DNA of 64,000 nucleotides. It comes from Streptomyces pristinaespiralis (GTDB taxonomy: Bacteria > Actinomycetota > Actinomycetes > Streptomycetales > Streptomycetaceae). A program made the translations under genes and the position numbers. The DNA lies in assembly GCF_001278075.1 (NCBI RefSeq), contig NZ_CP011340.1:4340001-4404000 (forward strand). The letters are read 5' to 3'. Of this stretch, positions 1 to 8,020 are shown piece by piece. Positions within the stretch are counted from its first letter, which is position 1; each line of letters begins with the position of its first letter. The notes below the pieces were generated by a model, which was not told the origin of the DNA, ran no database searches, and was given only the letters and a program-made list of their open reading frames with translations.

Positions 1-218
1 GCGGTGGCCTGTGCGTTGTACCTGCGGCCACGCACCAGCTCCGCGTAGAGCCGCAGCAGCAGCTCGGGGTCGGCCGAGGCGGCGGCTTCCGTGCCGAGCA
101 CGCGGTACGGCTCGGGATCGGGGAGCAGCGGCGCAGGGTCGGTGCGGGGCTGCCACGCCGGGGGCGGTGTGGGCCGATAGGCGGCGGCAGCGGAACCGGG
201 CAGCTCCTGGACCGTCAT
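1..218 (-). CDS. 2-oxo acid dehydrogenase E1 component, alpha subunit (5' end only)
   Basis: This is the first 72 codons of a thiamine-diphosphate dehydrogenase alpha subunit; the rest lies left of the window. The start ATG at 218-216 is preceded by a weak purine stretch (GAGAAAGAG). The protein begins MTVQELPG, runs through a Pro-rich segment and then YRVLGTE and LLRLYAELVRGRRYNAQAT, the opening helix of the PDH/branched-chain E1 alpha family. It lies divergent from an Lrp/AsnC regulator, the usual arrangement of Streptomyces bkd (branched-chain keto acid dehydrogenase) operons, so bkdA is more likely than pyruvate-specific pdhA. That substrate assignment is inference, because the cofactor-binding and catalytic parts are outside the window. 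Confidence 0.85.
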   Translation of the reverse strand, partial: MTVQELPGSAAAAYRPTPPPAWQPRTDPAPLLPDPEPYRVLGTEAAASADPELLLRLYAELVRGRRYNAQAT

Positions 219-313
219 GCTGCTCTTTCTCAACGCGAGCACCTCCTCGTGGGAGCGACGACGAAAGCGATGAAGAAAACGGGGCGGCGGCGCACGGGTG
301 TGTGGCGCGCCTC

Positions 314-331
314 ACCTACCGATTGTTCGGT
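314..331. promoter_or_regulatory. Putative TetR (PaaR-type) operator, copy 1
   Basis: ACCTACCGATTGTTCGGT matches 16 of 18 positions of the palindromic element at 3286-3303, whose exact reverse complement occurs at 7991-8008. It sits between the divergent E1 alpha and Lrp genes. The other two copies lie upstream of phenylacetate genes, so the same TetR protein (gene at 1106-1699) may bind here. Binding is inferred. Confidence 0.55.
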
Positions 332-365
332 CGTGGACGCATTTTGGCTACAGGCGCGGGCAGCC

Positions 366-387
366 TGTGGACAAACGGTTCTCCACA
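366..387. promoter_or_regulatory. Pair of DnaA-box-like 9-mers
   Basis: TGTGGACAA at 366-374 is the reverse complement of TTGTCCACA, the streptomycete DnaA box consensus. TTCTCCACA at 379-387 is a one-mismatch copy in opposite orientation. Both are in the E1 alpha/Lrp intergenic region. Confidence 0.5.
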
Positions 388-432
388 GCATGAGATGGAG
401 ACAGGTCGTCCATGCGAGGAAGGCGGGGGGAC

Positions 433-1056
433 ATGGCAACTGAACAAATGGCCGACGGCGGGGACCGCACGGGGCAGATCCCTCCGCCGCGCCCGCTGGA
501 CGCCATCGACCGCGACATCCTGCGCATGCTCCAGACGGACGGGCGCGCCTCCATACGCTCCGTCGCCGACCAGGTGCACGTGTCCCGTGCCAACGCGTAC
601 GCCCGGATCAACCGGCTGATCGACGACGGCGTGATCCGCGGCTTCAGCGCGCGGGTCAACCACGAGCGGGCGGGCCAGGGCGCCTCTGCCTACATCACGC
701 TCAAGATCGTCCAGAATTCGTGGCGGACGGTCAGGGAACAACTGCAGGCACTCCCTGGTGCCGCCCACATCGCGCTCGTCAGCGGTGACTTCGACGTCCT
801 GCTGCTGGTGCACACGCCCGACAACCGCACCTTGCGCGAACTGGTCCTGACCCGGCTCCAGTCCATCCCGGAGGTGCTGTCGACCAGGACGCTGCTGGTG
901 TTCGAGGAGACGGACCTCGATCCAGGCCCCGGGCCGATTTCCGGCTCTGCGGCGGCGTCCGGGCAGGGGGCGACTTCCGGATCCGGACCGACTCCAGGCT
1001 CTGCGGCGGCGACTTCCGGCTCCGGGCCGGCGGGCCGGGACGCCGATCCTCTCTGA
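433..1056 (+). CDS. Lrp/AsnC family transcriptional regulator (BkdR-like)
   Basis: A 207-aa feast/famine regulator. The N-terminal winged helix-turn-helix (about residues 15-60) contains LDAIDRDILRMLQTDGRASI and the recognition segment VSRANAYARINRL. The RAM ligand-binding domain follows at about 75-150. The ATG at 433 is chosen because AAGGCGGGGGG lies directly upstream; the in-frame ATG at 412 would bury that site. The protein ends in an unusual low-complexity tail (about 155-205) of alternating Ser/Gly/Pro/Ala blocks encoded by imperfect DNA repeats, beyond the normal family length of about 150-160 aa. Lrp proteins beside bkd operons typically control branched-chain amino acid catabolism. 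Ligand and targets here are inferred from position. Confidence 0.85.
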   Translation: MATEQMADGGDRTGQIPPPRPLDAIDRDILRMLQTDGRASIRSVADQVHVSRANAYARINRLIDDGVIRGFSARVNHERAGQGASAYITLKIVQNSWRTVREQLQALPGAAHIALVSGDFDVLLLVHTPDNRTLRELVLTRLQSIPEVLSTRTLLVFEETDLDPGPGPISGSAAASGQGATSGSGPTPGSAAATSGSGPAGRDADPL

Positions 1057-1105
1057 CGGCCCGCCCACACACCCCCGACGCCGCCCCATCGGGCGGACGG
1101 ACGGG

Positions 1106-1699
1106 TCAGGAGCCCGTGCGCAGCCCGTCGAACGCCAGCTGCACGACCGTCTCCGCCACCTGGTCCGCGTCGTAGCCGCCGCCCGGGTGCGGGCGATACC
1201 ACTCGACCAGCGAGTTCACCATGCCGAAGAGCAGCCGCGTCGCGAGCCGGATGTCGACATCGGCCCGCAGGTCGCCGTCCGCGGCGGCCGCCTTCAGCAG
1301 ATCCGCGACGCGCTGGTCGAACTCGCGGCGCCGCTCGAGCGCCCAGCGTTCGGTCTTCGTGTTCCCTCTGACCCGCAGCAGCAGTGTCACGTAGGGCAGT
1401 TCGGCCACCAGCACCTCGACGGTGCGCCGGGTGACGTATTCCACCCGCTCGATGGCCCGGCCCCGCCTGGCGCCGTTCTCTTCGAGGATCGCGAACAGGG
1501 AGTCCAGCGCCCGGCTGACGGCCCGGCGCAGCAACTCCTCCTTGCCCGCGACGTGGTGGTAGATCGACGATTTGGAGATACCGGCCGCCTTCGACAGGTG
1601 CTCCATGGAAGTACCGTCATAGCCACGCTCGTTGAAGATCTGCACCGCGACGGTCAGCAGCGTCTCCGGCGTGTACGCGTCGCGCCTGGCTGTGGTCAT
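1106..1699 (-). CDS. TetR/AcrR family regulator of phenylacetate genes (PaaR-like)
   Basis: A 197-aa TetR repressor. The N-terminal HTH is clear: TPETLLTVAVQIFNERGYDG followed by MEHLSKAAGISKSSIYHHV (about residues 12-48). The remainder is an all-alpha ligand domain. The start ATG at 1699 overlaps the stop of the upstream 3-hydroxyacyl-CoA dehydrogenase gene by 4 bp (ATGA), so the two are translationally coupled. TetR-type PaaR proteins of Gram-positive paa clusters repress paa genes and are released by phenylacetyl-CoA. The linked 18-bp palindromes at 314, 3286 and 7991 are the natural operator candidates. The name is inferred from context, not from diagnostic residues. Confidence 0.85.
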   Translation of the reverse strand: MTTARRDAYTPETLLTVAVQIFNERGYDGTSMEHLSKAAGISKSSIYHHVAGKEELLRRAVSRALDSLFAILEENGARRGRAIERVEYVTRRTVEVLVAELPYVTLLLRVRGNTKTERWALERRREFDQRVADLLKAAAADGDLRADVDIRLATRLLFGMVNSLVEWYRPHPGGGYDADQVAETVVQLAFDGLRTGS

Positions 1700-3234
1700 C
1701 GGCCGCCCGCCTCGTCGTTGTCCGCGCAGGCGCGGCGCGCGGTCGCCAGGGACGGTGCGTACCGACCGGTGGGGTAGCGCTCGTGGAGGGCGTCCAGCAG
1801 CGCGCGCACCCGCTGGAACCCGAGCTTCTCGCCCCACTCCAACGGTCCGGCCGGGTAGTTGACGCCGAGCTTCATCGCGGTGTCGATGTCCGGGCCGGAC
1901 GCGACACCGCGGTCGACCGCGTCGGCCGCGAAGTCCGCCAGCATCGCCACCGTACGGGCGACGATCATGCCCGGTACGTCCCCGATCAATGAGACGTCCT
2001 TGCCGAGGGCCTGGAAGAGACCGACGGCCTCCTCCACCGCGCCGGGCATGTTCCGGAGCGTGCTCTCGGATGTGGAAAGGGCGATACGGGTCGCCTTCTC
2101 GTAGTCGAGGGCGAGGTCGAAGTAGACGATCCCGTCGTCGAACTCGAACGACGTCTCCCCGTCCACCAGCCCGAGCTCCGCGCCGCCGGGAAGGGATATG
2201 CAGCCGTCGCCCTCGCCGCGGAGGACGGTGATTCCGGCCCGCTCGATCAGTTCCACCAGCGGCTCCGCGGGCCCGAGGTCGCCTTGCACGACCACGCTCG
2301 TGGGAGCCGCGGCGGGCGGCTGGGTCTGCGGCCGGGGGCGCTCGGCGCCTTCCGCGTACGAGAACCAGCCGTGCCCGGACTTGCGGCCGTGGCGGCCCGA
2401 CTCGACGAGCCGGCGCTGCGCCAGCGACGGCGTGAACTTCGGGCTCTGGAAGAAGGAGTCCCAGACGGAACGGGTGACCGCTTCATTGACGTCCTGGCCG
2501 ATCAGATCGGTCAGCTCGAACGCCCCCATCTTGAAACCGCCGCACTCGCGCAGCACCGCGTCGATGGTGGCGGGGTCGGCGCCACGCTCCTCGTGGACGG
2601 CGAACGCCTCCGCGTAGAAGGGGCGTGCGACGCGGTTGACGATGAAGCCGGGCGTGTCCGCGCAGCGCACGGGGGTCTTGCCCCAGGCGGCGACGGTGGC
2701 CTGGGCCGCGGTGGCCGCCGCCTCCTCGGTCGCGTGGCCGCTGACCACCTCGACGAGGGGGAGAAGGGGTGCCGGGTTGAAGAAGTGCAGGCCGACGAAA
2801 CGGCCCGGCCTGCGCAGCGCGCCGGCGACGGCCGTGACGGAGAGGGAAGAGGTGTTCGTGGCGAGAAGGCAGTCGTCGGCGACGGTCTTCTCCAGCTCGG
2901 TGAACAGCTCCTGCTTGACCGTGAGCCGTTCCAGGACGGCCTCGACGACGAGTGCCGCGTCGGAGAGCTCCGAGATGTCCGTGGCGGGAAGCAGCCGGCC
3001 GCGGGCGGCGTCGCGCTCCTCGGACGTCATCCGGCCCTTTTCTACGAGCCGGTCCAGTCGCCCGCCGATCGCCGCCGCGGCCTCCTGGGCCCGGCCGGGA
3101 ACGGCGTCGTGCAGACGTACGGGATGGCCTGCGACCAGGGCCACCTGCGCGATCCCCTGGCCCATGGTTCCGGTGCCGACGACGGCGACGGTGCGGCTCG
3201 TGCCGATCGCGGTCGTGGAGTCGATGGCGGTCAT
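1696..3234 (-). CDS. paaH: 3-hydroxyacyl-CoA dehydrogenase, two-module PaaH/PaaC type
   Basis: A 512-aa NAD-dependent 3-hydroxyacyl-CoA dehydrogenase. The Rossmann motif GTGTMGQG is near residue 15, the catalytic-loop HFFNPAPLLPLVEVV near 145, and FIVNRVARP opens the first C-terminal helical domain. A second dehydrogenase-type C-terminal domain follows at about 410-490 (GMIVARTVAML, NYPAGPLEWGEKLG). This duplicated layout is typical of the phenylacetate enzyme that oxidises 3-hydroxyadipyl-CoA and is longer than the roughly 285-aa butyryl-CoA type. The ATG at 3234 has GGAGGATC upstream; in-frame codons further upstream would run through the divergent promoter. Its stop overlaps the tetR start. 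A role in another beta-oxidation route cannot be excluded. Confidence 0.88.
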   Translation of the reverse strand: MTAIDSTTAIGTSRTVAVVGTGTMGQGIAQVALVAGHPVRLHDAVPGRAQEAAAAIGGRLDRLVEKGRMTSEERDAARGRLLPATDISELSDAALVVEAVLERLTVKQELFTELEKTVADDCLLATNTSSLSVTAVAGALRRPGRFVGLHFFNPAPLLPLVEVVSGHATEEAAATAAQATVAAWGKTPVRCADTPGFIVNRVARPFYAEAFAVHEERGADPATIDAVLRECGGFKMGAFELTDLIGQDVNEAVTRSVWDSFFQSPKFTPSLAQRRLVESGRHGRKSGHGWFSYAEGAERPRPQTQPPAAAPTSVVVQGDLGPAEPLVELIERAGITVLRGEGDGCISLPGGAELGLVDGETSFEFDDGIVYFDLALDYEKATRIALSTSESTLRNMPGAVEEAVGLFQALGKDVSLIGDVPGMIVARTVAMLADFAADAVDRGVASGPDIDTAMKLGVNYPAGPLEWGEKLGFQRVRALLDALHERYPTGRYAPSLATARRACADNDEAGGR

Positions 3235-3256
3235 GGAGGCGATCCTCCCCGATGAG

Positions 3257-3265
3257 TTGTCCACA
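3257..3265 (+). promoter_or_regulatory. DnaA box (TTGTCCACA)
   Basis: Exact match to TTGTCCACA in the paaH/paaN divergent intergenic region, 20 bp from the palindromic operator at 3286-3303. Confidence 0.5.
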
Positions 3266-3285
3266 GGTTCGACAGGCCCCCTTGT

Positions 3286-3303
3286 ACCGACCGATCGTTC
3301 GGT
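3286..3303. promoter_or_regulatory. Putative TetR (PaaR-type) operator, copy 2
   Basis: ACCGACCGATCGTTCGGT is palindromic except at one symmetric pair of positions. Its exact reverse complement lies at 7991-8008 upstream of paaA. It is central in the 122-bp region between divergent paaH and paaN and could control both. Confidence 0.7.
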
Positions 3304-3356
3304 TACTCTAACTCTGTCATCACTCCCCTGCCCAGCTCGACGAGGAGTTGGTCCGC

Positions 3357-5033
3357 ATGCAGCTGACCGAGACCCACCGGCCCACGCTCGACCAGGCCCT
3401 CGAGGCGATCCGTACGCGGGCGTACTGGTCACCGCACCCCGAGCACCCGAAGGCCTACGGCGAGAGCGCGCCCGCCGACGGCCTGGCCGCCTTCGAGGCA
3501 CTGCGGGGCTCCCGTTTCGACCTGGACCAGCCGGGCACCGACGGCTGGACCGGCGGCGAGGTGTCTCCGTACGGACCGGAGCTGGGGATCGAGTATCCGC
3601 ACCCGGACCTGGATGTCCTGCTGCCCGCGATGCGCGCCGGGATGGCGGGCTGGCGCGAGGCCGGACCCGAGACGCGTGCCCTCGTGTGCCTGGAGATCCT
3701 CTCGCGGATCAGCGCCCGCACCCATGAGTTCGCGCACGCGGTGACGCACACCAGCGGGCAGGCGTTCATGATGGCGTTCCAGGCCGGCGGCCCGCACGCC
3801 CAGGACCGCGGTATGGAAGCCGTGGCGTACGCGTACGCGGAGCAGACCCGCACCCCCGCCGCCGCCGACTGGTCGAAGCCCCAGGGCAAGCGGGACCCGC
3901 TGCGGCTGCGGAAGACGTTCACCACCGCCGGACGCGGCATCGGGCTGGTGATCGGCTGCAACACCTTCCCGACGTGGAACGGCTACCCGGGCCTCTTCGC
4001 CTCTCTGGCCACGGGCAACCCGGTCCTGGTCAAGCCGCACCCCCGCGCGGTGCTCCCGCTCGCCCTCACGGTGAAGGTGGCCCGCGAGGTGCTCGCGGAG
4101 GCCGGCTTCGATCCGAACCTGGTGTGTCTCGCCGTCGAGCGTCCGGGCGAGGGCATCGCGAAGATCCTGGCGACACGCCCCGAGATCAAGATCATCGACT
4201 ACACGGGGTCCACCGCCTTCGGCGACTGGCTGGAGGCCAACGCCCGCCAGGCGCAGGTCTACACGGAGAAGGCCGGCGTCAACACGATCGTCATCGACTC
4301 CACCGACGACTACAAGGGGATGCTGTCCAACCTGGCTTTCTCGCTGTCCCTGTACAGCGGCCAGATGTGCACCACCCCGCAGAACGTGCTGGTCCCCAGG
4401 GACGGCATCACCACCGAGTCGGGCCCCAAGAGCTACGACGAGGTGGCCGCGGACCTGGCGGCCGCGGTGGGCGGTCTGCTCGGCGACGACGCTCGGGCGA
4501 ACGCGCTGCTGGGCGCCCTGGTCAATCCGGATGTGAAGGCGCGGCTCGAGGCCGCGGCCGACCTGGGTGAGGTGGCTCTCGAGTCGCGGGAGGTGCCCAA
4601 CCCCGACTTCCCGGGCGCGACGGTGCGGACGCCCGTGATCGTGAAGCTCGACGGCGCCCGTAAGTTCTGGGAGTCGGCGGACACGGAGCCCGCATATCTC
4701 TCCGAGTGCTTCGGTCCGGTCTCCTTCGTGGTGGCCGTGGACTCCACGGACGACGCCCTGGATCTCCTGCGTCGCACGGTCCGCGAGAAGGGTGCGATGA
4801 CGGTCGGCGCGTACACCACGTCCGCCGGGACGGAGCGCGCGATCGAGGACGTCTGTTTCGAGGAGTCGGCGCAGCTCTCGCTCAACCTGACCGGCGGTGT
4901 GTACGTCAACCAGACCGCCGCGTTCTCCGACTTCCACGGCTCCGGCGGCAACCCCGCCGCGAACGCGGCACTGTGCGACGCCGCGTTCGTCGCCAACCGC
5001 TTCCGAGTGGTGGAGGTCCGCCGCCAGGCCTGA
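3357..5033 (+). CDS. paaN: Phenylacetic acid degradation protein PaaN (aldehyde dehydrogenase domain only)
   Basis: A 558-aa protein of the aldehyde dehydrogenase superfamily. It has a family-specific N-terminus (TETHRPTLDQALEAIRTRAY), the cofactor fold segment GLVIGCNTFPTWNGYPGLF at about 200, GNPVLVKPHPRAVLPLAL, DYTGSTAFGDWLE, and the nucleophile region SLYSGQMCTTPQNVLV near 345, where Cys is the expected catalytic residue. It lacks the C-terminal MaoC-like hydratase domain of the two-domain PaaZ/PaaN of proteobacteria, so ring hydrolysis would need another protein or this form does only the dehydrogenase step. The ATG at 3357 follows GAGGAG at 3342-3347; a TTG at 3348 is less likely. Single-gene unit divergent from paaH. 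Confidence 0.9.
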   Translation: MQLTETHRPTLDQALEAIRTRAYWSPHPEHPKAYGESAPADGLAAFEALRGSRFDLDQPGTDGWTGGEVSPYGPELGIEYPHPDLDVLLPAMRAGMAGWREAGPETRALVCLEILSRISARTHEFAHAVTHTSGQAFMMAFQAGGPHAQDRGMEAVAYAYAEQTRTPAAADWSKPQGKRDPLRLRKTFTTAGRGIGLVIGCNTFPTWNGYPGLFASLATGNPVLVKPHPRAVLPLALTVKVAREVLAEAGFDPNLVCLAVERPGEGIAKILATRPEIKIIDYTGSTAFGDWLEANARQAQVYTEKAGVNTIVIDSTDDYKGMLSNLAFSLSLYSGQMCTTPQNVLVPRDGITTESGPKSYDEVAADLAAAVGGLLGDDARANALLGALVNPDVKARLEAAADLGEVALESREVPNPDFPGATVRTPVIVKLDGARKFWESADTEPAYLSECFGPVSFVVAVDSTDDALDLLRRTVREKGAMTVGAYTTSAGTERAIEDVCFEESAQLSLNLTGGVYVNQTAAFSDFHGSGGNPAANAALCDAAFVANRFRVVEVRRQA

Positions 5034-5040
5034 CACGCCC

Positions 5041-5071
5041 GGGACTGCGGGGTCTGGTGCCCCGCAGTCCC
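5041..5071 (+). terminator. Rho-independent-type hairpin after paaN
   Basis: Perfect 12-bp stem (GGGACTGCGGGG at 5041-5052 with CCCCGCAGTCCC at 5060-5071) and a 7-nt loop just downstream of the paaN stop. No U-run, as is common in Streptomyces. Confidence 0.7.
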
Positions 5072-5139
5072 TCCGGGCGGGGGACGGTCCCACAGGCCCG
5101 GCCAGGGAAGCCCCCGTGGTTCTCAGAGGGAAACCGCGG

Positions 5140-5799
5140 TCATTCCTGCGGGGCCGGTACATCGGCGTACCGCTGCACCCAGGCATGCATCGCGATGGCC
5201 GCCGCCGCACCGGCGTTGATCGACCGCGTCGAACCGAACTGGGCGATCGAGCACACCATGGACGCGTGCTTGCGGGCCTCCTCCGTGAGCCCCGGGCCCT
5301 CCTGGCCGAAGAGAAGCACACAGCGGCGCGGCAGCTCCGTCCGCTCGAGGGGCACGGCCCCCGGCAGATTGTCGATCCCGATGATCGGCAGGTCCTCCGC
5401 GGCCGCCCACTCGGTCAGCGAGGCCGTGTCCGGATGGTGGCGTACATGCTGGTACCGGTCGGTGACCATCGCGCCGCGCCTGTTCCAGCGCCGGCGTCCG
5501 ATGATGTGGATCTCCCTGGCCAGGAACGCGTTGGCGGTGCGCACCACCGAACCGATGTTGAAGTCGTGGCCCCAGTTCTCCACCGCCACATGGAAGCCGT
5601 GCCTGCGTGTGTCCAGGTCGGCGACGATCGCCTCGCGGGTCCAGTAGCGGTACTGGTCCACGACGTTGCGCCGGTCGCCCTCGGCCAGCAGCTCGGGGTC
5701 GTAGCGCTCGCCCTGCGGCCAGGGCAGCGGGTGCGGGCCGACGCCGACCTCTGGGGCGTAGCCCTCGTCGTACTGCAGCGGTTCTTCGGTGGTGCTCAC
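5140..5799 (-). CDS. SpoU/TrmH family RNA methyltransferase
   Basis: A 219-aa SPOUT-class S-adenosylmethionine-dependent RNA 2'-O-methyltransferase. All three family motifs are visible: motif 1 NWGHDFNIGSVVRTANAF (about 85-102), motif 2 VLLFGQEGPGLTEEA (about 165-180) and motif 3 SIAQFGSTRSINAGAAAAIA (about 188-207). The substrate, tRNA or 23S rRNA, cannot be told from sequence. The start is GTG at 5799 (MSTTEEP), which overlaps the stop of the upstream HTTM gene by GTGA. It is therefore the last cistron of a DUF5819-HTTM-methyltransferase operon inserted between the two halves of the paa genes, with no obvious functional link to them. Confidence 0.88.
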   Translation of the reverse strand: MSTTEEPLQYDEGYAPEVGVGPHPLPWPQGERYDPELLAEGDRRNVVDQYRYWTREAIVADLDTRRHGFHVAVENWGHDFNIGSVVRTANAFLAREIHIIGRRRWNRRGAMVTDRYQHVRHHPDTASLTEWAAAEDLPIIGIDNLPGAVPLERTELPRRCVLLFGQEGPGLTEEARKHASMVCSIAQFGSTRSINAGAAAAIAMHAWVQRYADVPAPQE

Positions 5800-6974
5800 C
5801 CGACGAGCGTACGGGGCTCGTCCTCGCTGCTCCGCCTCAGCTGGGACGGGACGGCGCTCCCGGCCGGCAGCCGGTCCCGTCTGCGCACCACCAGGGCGCC
5901 CAGGCCGATCAGGAATCCGGTCGGCAGGAACACGGCGTCCGCCGCGATCATCGCCATCGAGAAGAACGGCAGCCCCAGCAGTACGGCGATGCCGGCGTGC
6001 TCGAGCATCATGATCACCAACAGCACGTTCTTGACGCGCCGGTTGAACAGGGTGAAGGGGAAGGCCACCTGCACGATGACGGTGCCGTAGGTGAGCAGCA
6101 TGACCACCACCCCGCCGGAGGCGAGGAGTCCGGAGAGCGCCGGCCACGGGGTGAAGTAGTCGAGCTTCAGCGGGTAGTACAGGGCGGTCCCGTCCTGCCA
6201 GCGCGAGCCCTGGATCTTGTACCAGCCGGCGGTCGCGTAAATCACACAGACCTCGGCCATGATCACGGCGAGGGCGGCGTTGTGGACGAGGTTCGCCAGG
6301 ACATCCAGCAGGGTGCGGGGCTGACTGCCGGGCGCATAGCGGTTCACGGCCCACCACAGACCCTGCGCCGTCCACACGCCCCAGAACAGGATCATGATCC
6401 AGGTGTCGCCGTCGGTCCTGCCGAGGACCGTGCCCACGAAGAGGAGGGCACCGAGCACGGACCACAGGACCGGGCCCGTCCGGTCCCTCGCGGAAGTGCG
6501 CCCGGCCCGCCGGGCGTCGAGCGACCAGACCTGCGCGCAGCGCGTCATCACCAGGTAGACGGCCATGAGATGGACGACGTTGTCGCCGCCGTCCCCCACG
6601 AAGATCGAGCGGTTCTGCAGGGACAGCACACCGACCATGAAGAGCACGGAGACGGCGCGGGTGCGCCAGCCGAGCACCATCAGGAGGCTGGACAGCACAC
6701 AGACGCCGTAGACGAATTCGAACCACAGGGTGCTGTCGGACCACAGGAGCACGCTGAACGCGTTGTTGTCCGCGATCAGCTCCCCACCCATTTCCCAGCT
6801 CCACGGACCGTCGGGGCCGTACAGCTCGTGCCGGTTGCGGATCTCGGACAGCAGGAACAGCAGCCAGGTCGCACCGAAGCCGATCCGGACGACGGCGCTC
6901 TGGTACGGGCCGAGGGCCGTCGCGGTGACGCGCTGTACGGCGCGGGAGAGCTTGCGCTCCTGGGACGGCTTCAC
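5796..6974 (-). CDS. HTTM domain integral membrane protein
   Basis: A 392-aa polytopic membrane protein resembling the horizontally transferred transmembrane (HTTM) domain related to vitamin K-dependent gamma-carboxylase. Roughly eight hydrophobic segments are visible, including RIGFGATWLLFLL near 28-40, VYGVCVLSSLLMVLGW near 90, AALAVIMAEVCVIYATAGWY near 240, and AIVV-like segments at the C-terminus. The family motif region KIQGSRWQDGTALYYPLKLD follows the central helix. The GTG at 6974 overlaps the stop of the DUF5819 gene by 4 bp, indicating coupling; HTTM and DUF5819 genes pair in many actinobacteria and probably act together at the membrane. Reaction and substrate are unknown. Confidence 0.8.
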   Translation of the reverse strand: MKPSQERKLSRAVQRVTATALGPYQSAVVRIGFGATWLLFLLSEIRNRHELYGPDGPWSWEMGGELIADNNAFSVLLWSDSTLWFEFVYGVCVLSSLLMVLGWRTRAVSVLFMVGVLSLQNRSIFVGDGGDNVVHLMAVYLVMTRCAQVWSLDARRAGRTSARDRTGPVLWSVLGALLFVGTVLGRTDGDTWIMILFWGVWTAQGLWWAVNRYAPGSQPRTLLDVLANLVHNAALAVIMAEVCVIYATAGWYKIQGSRWQDGTALYYPLKLDYFTPWPALSGLLASGGVVVMLLTYGTVIVQVAFPFTLFNRRVKNVLLVIMMLEHAGIAVLLGLPFFSMAMIAADAVFLPTGFLIGLGALVVRRRDRLPAGSAVPSQLRRSSEDEPRTLVG

Positions 6975-7906
6975 CGAGCCGCCTCCGTCCGGCCGGTGTC
7001 GCGGTCCTTGTTGTCGACGCCCCCGGGCAGATCCGCCGCTGTGACGGTCCACCACGGCAGCTCGCGGTGGACGGGCCGGGTGTCGATCTTCTCGTCGCTC
7101 CACCGAGGGGCCTCGATCGACGTCGTCGAGGCGCGGAGCTGTATGCGCTCCACGGGACCACCGATGTCGTGCCGCTCGAGGCGCAGCATGACGATGCGGC
7201 GGATGTAGCTCTCCGAGAGCCGGCCGCGCAGGCCGTTCGGCCGGCCGTCCGTGTCGTGCGAGCCCACATAGAAGTCCCAGGCCCGGCGGAGCTGGTTCTG
7301 GTGGAGATGGCTGGGGAGGAGGTTCCCGCGGATCTCAGCCCCGTCCTCCGCTGACAGGTCGATCCAGCCGCTGGTGCGGCGGCTGCCGTCGTCGGCCGTG
7401 TACTGGGCACGCACCTGAACGGCGATGTTCTGCTGCAGCGGGTTGGGGGCGAAGAGCTTCCAGTTCTGCTCGAACTCGGGATAGACCCACTCGTCCACCA
7501 CCTCGCCGTGCTGCTTCGTCACGGTGTTGGAGGGGGCTACATGGAGGAAGACCATGGCCAGGTGGACGCATGCGAACGCTGTGATCAGCGCGAGCGAGAC
7601 GGCTGCCGCCACCTGGTACGGGAGGGACAGCCCGTCGATCCCGCCATGGGAGGCAGGTGGCTCGGACGGAGCCGGGGCTGCGTCGGGAGAGTCGGCAGGG
7701 CCCGGAGGTTCCACAGGGCCTGCGGGCCCGGGAATGCGCCCGTGGCCCGCATCGATGCCGGAAGGGGCAGGGAGCTGGGCTATCGGCCAGCGCTCGCGCG
7801 GGTCCCTCGGGCTGCCGCCTTCCGGCTGCCGGTCCGGGGGAAGCGGAGGCGGTCCGGCGGCCGGAAATCCGGCGCCTTTGCCTTCCTCGTCCTCGTAGGA
7901 GTCCAT
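6971..7906 (-). CDS. DUF5819 family membrane-anchored protein
   Basis: A 311-aa protein with a long Pro/Gly-rich, probably disordered N-terminus (about residues 1-90), one membrane helix (VAAAVSLALITAFACVHLAM, about 97-116) and an extracytoplasmic domain containing YPEFEQNWKLFAPNPLQQN, the conserved motif of DUF5819. The ATG at 7906 is preceded by a GGGG-rich ribosome site. It is the first gene of a three-gene operon with the HTTM protein and a SpoU methyltransferase, both joined by 4-bp overlaps. Function is unknown. Confidence 0.8.
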   Translation of the reverse strand: MDSYEDEEGKGAGFPAAGPPPLPPDRQPEGGSPRDPRERWPIAQLPAPSGIDAGHGRIPGPAGPVEPPGPADSPDAAPAPSEPPASHGGIDGLSLPYQVAAAVSLALITAFACVHLAMVFLHVAPSNTVTKQHGEVVDEWVYPEFEQNWKLFAPNPLQQNIAVQVRAQYTADDGSRRTSGWIDLSAEDGAEIRGNLLPSHLHQNQLRRAWDFYVGSHDTDGRPNGLRGRLSESYIRRIVMLRLERHDIGGPVERIQLRASTTSIEAPRWSDEKIDTRPVHRELPWWTVTAADLPGGVDNKDRDTGRTEAAR

Positions 7907-7936
7907 CCCCGCCCCGATCCCCGTCGGTCACCTCGG

Positions 7937-7945
7937 TTATCCACA
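7937..7945 (+). promoter_or_regulatory. DnaA box (TTATCCACA)
   Basis: Exact TTATCCACA in the divergent intergenic region between the DUF5819 gene and paaA, about 45 bp from the operator at 7991-8008. Confidence 0.45.
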
Positions 7946-7990
7946 GGGTTGACACCCTACGGGCCGCCGACCGACCATTGAAGCCGATGA

Positions 7991-8008
7991 ACCGAACGAT
8001 CGGTCGGT
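7991..8008. promoter_or_regulatory. Putative TetR (PaaR-type) operator, copy 3
   Basis: ACCGAACGATCGGTCGGT is the exact reverse complement of the element at 3286-3303. It ends 12 bp before the paaA start codon, a position that would block the promoter or ribosome access region of paaABCDE. Confidence 0.72.
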
Positions 8009-8020
8009 AGGGGAGTCCGG

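Noticed and set aside
2284..3255. Long open frames antisense to paaH and many other genes
   Set aside because: They mirror real genes in GC-rich DNA, lack ribosome sites and have Arg/Pro/Ala-biased composition without family motifs.
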